DNA from: Theobroma cacao
Taxonomy: Eukaryota; Streptophyta; Magnoliopsida; Malvales; Malvaceae
Length of the DNA: 64,000 nucleotides
Assembly (NCBI RefSeq): GCF_000208745.1
Contig: NC_030859.1
Location: 16,560,063 to 16,624,062 of the forward strand
Direction: 5' to 3'
Below the pieces are notes generated by a model. The model saw nothing but the letters and a program-made list of their open reading frames with translations, searched no databases and was not told the origin of the DNA. Made by a program: the position numbers and the translations under genes. Shown in pieces: positions 60,601 through 64,000 of this stretch. Position 1 is the first letter of the stretch; the number at the start of each line of letters is the position of its first letter.

Positions 60601-63487
60601 GGAGGGGGGGGGGATGGGGGGGAATAATTAGAACATAATTCAAGAATTAAGAGTAATTCTGTTAGATTTTACTGGAATATTACATCTAAATCACCAATTA
60701 CATGATTTACCTGCCAATGAAAAACCAACCACAAACACAGCTGCCAGGCGATCCTCTGAAGAAAACTGAAGAGAGCAAACGCTTGTTATCTTTCAGAAGA
60801 AATAAATCTGGCAGAATAAAACTTCCCTTAATAATCAAGGTGATGCAGTACCTTGTAACCTATTAAACCAACTCTGTTCAAAGGTGACCGTTTGAAGCTA
60901 CTCAAGGGAACCCGCTTGCCATAGCCATTCTCAGAAACAAACAACAACCACGGGCCACTGCCACCCTTATTGCTATGTGGGGGAAGGAAAATAAACATAA
61001 CAAGTACATAAGTTAAAGCCAATGCGTGATATTATAATAGAAACATTAAAAATGAAGAGGAAGTGAAGTCAACAGGAATGCACCAAGAACAAGTAAGACT
61101 CAAAACAGACACACCCCTATCTCATGAAACATGATAAAGGCGATGGCATATATATCTACAATAGAAACTAACGGAAATCCAAGTATTGAAATAGATTCAA
61201 TCTATCAACAAAGTAGCTTTAAACCAATGGCTAAAAGCAAATTGTTAGGTCCACAATTCTGGAGTGATGCAACTTAAAGAGAAGGCCCTGAAAATCTTTT
61301 GAACTATATTAGGTAGTTGACATACAGTTCTACAAACGACAGAGCAGAAACTGTTTGCAATTGCAATGGAGGTCTGGTTTACATCCTAAACACACTTTAT
61401 TTATTACCCAATCAACATATTACCACAAAAGGGGGAGCAAAAGGAGAAAGCCAAGACAAATTTAGGAGCAGTGCAACAGTTTTGTAGAGTTTAAATAAAG
61501 TTGAAGAGATTCTCAAAACATTTTCTTTGAATTGAATTACCACAGCCCCCTAAATCCAACCCAAACTACTAATCTGATGATGTTGGTAGGCTTCGGTTAA
61601 AACTTATTCTAATTCAGCAATCAGAATACAGATAGCAACCACCATGGACAAACATATTACATAGTTAAAACAATTTACTTGTTCATGGAATCTTCTTCTG
61701 CCTTATCCAAATCTTTATGCCTTGGTGCTGGTATGATGTCCATGCTTGCCATCTTATCTCCTTCTTTCAATCTCATAGCAATAGCTCCTCTGGTATTTCT
61801 GCTTAGTGCTCGGATCTGAGCACACAACAACAGAAATAAGAATAACTACATACTACATCGTAAATCATAACAAAAATGGAGGAATGCCAAATAAATTAGT
61901 CCCTGCTACCATCTAACATTATTTTAAAAGATCTCAGTGCAGAGAAAAAGAGAGGTTACCTGAAGACAAGGCAATTTATAAATTCATTGCAGTACAAGGA
62001 AAATACTAGAGGAATAACTGTTACAGAAGGAAATTGTAAAGATGCTAATTAATAATAAAATTCAAAATTTTAAAATCTTTGATGCATAGTGCTTTGAGAT
62101 ATTATTTGTGCTGCAATTTGGGGCTAGAGGTAAAAGTGAGTCAAACCCCACTCAGGACTACTAGGAACCAACTCGATAACGACTTGAGATAGTGATGCAG
62201 GAACACTCTATAATTTATTTAATTTAGTTGTCATGATGTGTTCTTTTAATTTTACTGTTTCATTATAGTGATTATATTTTTTTTTTTATTAAGTGGTTAC
62301 AGGGTTAGCATGTGATCTTTTAATGAGTTTGAATGGCTAGGATTAGAAGCTTCTATAACCCTAGTATCCATTTGACGATTTCAGCATATTGCCTGACACC
62401 CTTCTTCATGTTGAAACACAAATAATATCTCAATGAAAAAAGCAAGTTCATCTTTCTTTTCATTATATACAAGCAAAATGTTCATTAACATTATTCACAA
62501 AATTCTTGTTCAGAAATTCCATCCTAAACTCCACAACTGTAAGTGTGTTAATTATCCTGAGTAGAAGACTCTCTGCATGTGTAGCAGGAAAACAAAAAAG
62601 AGGAGAAGAGAAATGGAGAGAGAAATGCGAAAAGAAAGTGATAAGAAGTAGAGATTATGTCCAGAGGGCAGCAAAGACAAAGAAACTCAATATACCGCGA
62701 AAGGCATGAGATTTCAATCCTTCTCAAAATCCCAGGTTTGACCCTAATCTTTCTAGCTAACCCCATTCTTTTACTCAAGTTTACCTTGGGCTTTGTAAAA
62801 CTATGAATAAGAACAACTTAAGAGACAAATAGAACCAGAGAAATAAAAAAGACAATGAAATAAGCTTCTCATATTTGCTCATGTCATAGCTAGTACACAT
62901 ATGACCTTAGGTGAATCTTGCAAATATGTTAGAAGGATATAAAGCAACAAATTATTACTCACAATGCCACAGGAACTTAGAATGACCATTCCATTTTGTG
63001 AAGCCATGGCCACAAGGTCATCATTTATGCAACAACGAACCCACTTTAGCTCATCCCCAGGAACCTGGCGTATTAATATATGAAAGGTAAGAGATATCGT
63101 ATTTGAAAGATTAGACTCAAAGTTCCATGCTAATGCAGACCAAAAGACAGACCAATTGAATGGCTATGATTCCAGTTGACCGAATTGCTGAAAAGTAATT
63201 CAGAGATACTTTCTTGATGTAGCCATTCACTGTAAGCATTGCTAGAAACTGGTCTTCAGCAAACTCACTCACGGAAATAATCGATGTTATTCTCTCGCCT
63301 TCAGATAAAGATATGATCTGTCATGAGCATGAAACAACACAAGCTGCCCTTAGCGAGCACAGAAAATAAGTACCAACAAAAAGAGGATAGCAAAACAATA
63401 AATACCTGGACTAAAGGTGTCCCAGCAGCAGTCCGGCTACTTTCTGGAATTTTATATGCACGAGCTGTGTACACTATTCCCTTATCA
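59328..63487 (-). CDS. GYRA: DNA gyrase subunit A, organellar, C-terminal part
   Basis: Gyrase A cuts and rejoins DNA in chloroplasts and mitochondria together with gyrase B. Visible exons: 63487-63406, 63317-63153, 63064-62963, 61815-61679, 60972-60852, 60766-60711, 60496-60397, 59487-59328, with TAA at 59328. All have GT-AG borders. They encode ~306 residues of the DNA-wrapping beta-pinwheel: GIVYTARAYKIPESS, MLTVNGYIKKVSLNYFSAIR, GMVILSS, LSRNTRGAIAMRLKEGDK, SENGYGKRVPLSSF, VVLVSQSGTVNRIKVRDISI, RGVILMRLEYAGKI. The 5' part, with the catalytic Tyr, lies beyond the window. The 60766-60711 exon has one base too many (six A at 60720-60725, five expected), shifting the frame; this is either a sequence error or a real mutation. 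Confidence 0.92.
59620..59715 (+). mobile_element. tRNA-derived SINE-like relic in GYRA intron
   Basis: A box A-like AACTCAATGGTAAGTAAAT (~59638) is followed by a box B-like AAAGTTCGAATCTTC (~59682) and an A-rich tail (59718). The layout is the same as the relic at 9540. It lies in the last GYRA intron, antisense to the gene. Confidence 0.45.
60499..60620. repeat. Compound GA/TA/G microsatellite with one n
   Basis: A (GA)n tract, a G-rich run, one unknown base at 60540, then (TA)n, (GA)n and a long G run. On the minus strand the left (CT)n tract ends in CTCAG directly before the GYRA exon at 60496, so it serves as the polypyrimidine tract of that splice acceptor. Confidence 0.9.
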
Positions 63488-64000
63488 CTGCATAAGGCAT
63501 TTCAGAATCATAATATAAATTTATTGTTAGGATTTAAGAGTTACAGATCTTGATGGGACGTAGCATAACATGCAAGTTCAAAGAACATGACAACCTTCAC
63601 ACACCCAATGTATCAGGCGGCCAATTCCATAAACAGGGTTTCAACAGGCCAACTGAATAGCTACCAAAGTAGTCCTGACTAAATTATCATCGAATGACCA
63701 GGGCAAACCATACTTAACTGAACCATGAGCATGCATGAATGGTATGACATTTCTAGATCAAGCCACTCAAATTTTACTTTGAATTATGCTTGGTAATGAA
63801 CCTCTTTTGCATAAACGAGGCTCAGCAATTTATGTTTTGTCCTGAATTTATCAAAGGGGAATAGGAATAAATGTCAAATAGAAACCACCTATTGTAATTG
63901 GGGTTAGTTGCCTTTCATGCATAAAAAGACAGTTAAAACCAGATTCTTTTCCCCAGTTTTTGGTTAAAGAACTCAAAGCTAATTCACCAAGGAAAAATCA
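63488..64000 (-). other. GYRA intron, continues past the window
   Basis: The exon at 63487 needs two bases from an upstream exon. No GYRA-like coding sequence is visible between here and the right edge, so this is intron. Confidence 0.6.

Overview
This window is nuclear DNA from a flowering plant, most likely a eudicot, taken from a draft assembly. The evidence is AT-rich intergenic sequence, genes split by GT-AG introns, plant-type housekeeping proteins and a dense mix of plant transposon families. The draft status shows in a 155-base run of N at 51503-51657 and a single n at 60540. I cannot name the species.

Three conventional nuclear genes can be built exon by exon. (1) VPS36, an ESCRT-II subunit, lies on the plus strand at 13485-25761 in 9 coding exons, giving 462 residues in the preferred model. 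(2) A DNA-repair REX1-B family protein lies on the minus strand at 27489-30030 in 4 exons, giving 218 residues; it is convergent with VPS36. (3) The 3' part of a nuclear organellar DNA gyrase subunit A gene lies on the minus strand at 59328 to beyond 63487. Eight exons of its beta-pinwheel domain are visible, and one carries an apparent one-base frameshift. These genes act in unrelated processes: endosomal sorting, DNA repair and organelle DNA topology.

The rest is mostly transposable elements. Bases 1-416 are an LTR end. Bases ~965-9208 are a decayed autonomous Helitron with a Rep/helicase pseudogene and an intact 3' hairpin and CTAG end. Bases 9.5-13.4 kb hold a SINE-like relic, a diverged LTR and AT-rich DNA. 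VPS36 intron 2 carries a miniature LTR retrotransposon (TRIM). Bases 30.2-43.6 kb hold Harbinger-like and long-TIR MITEs, a LINE 3' end, a Copia LTR plus reverse transcriptase remnant, two CACTA ends, a solo LTR nested in a MITE, and a NAC gene fragment. Bases 45.7-47.2 kb look like LTR-type non-coding DNA with degenerate repeats. Bases 48365-54954 are a PIF/Harbinger transposon with both of its genes, each lightly damaged. Bases 55866-56788 are a 923-bp non-autonomous Helitron on the minus strand, sharing its 3' end with the Helitron at 9208. It abuts a retroposed STE20-like kinase pseudogene (56806-58396) that has 14-bp target-site duplications.

I found no wholly new system. The items most worth checking are the Helitron pair with a shared 3' end, the kinase retrocopy with the Helitron at its edge, the gyrase frameshift beside a microsatellite that forms the splice acceptor tract, and the nested transposon stratigraphy.
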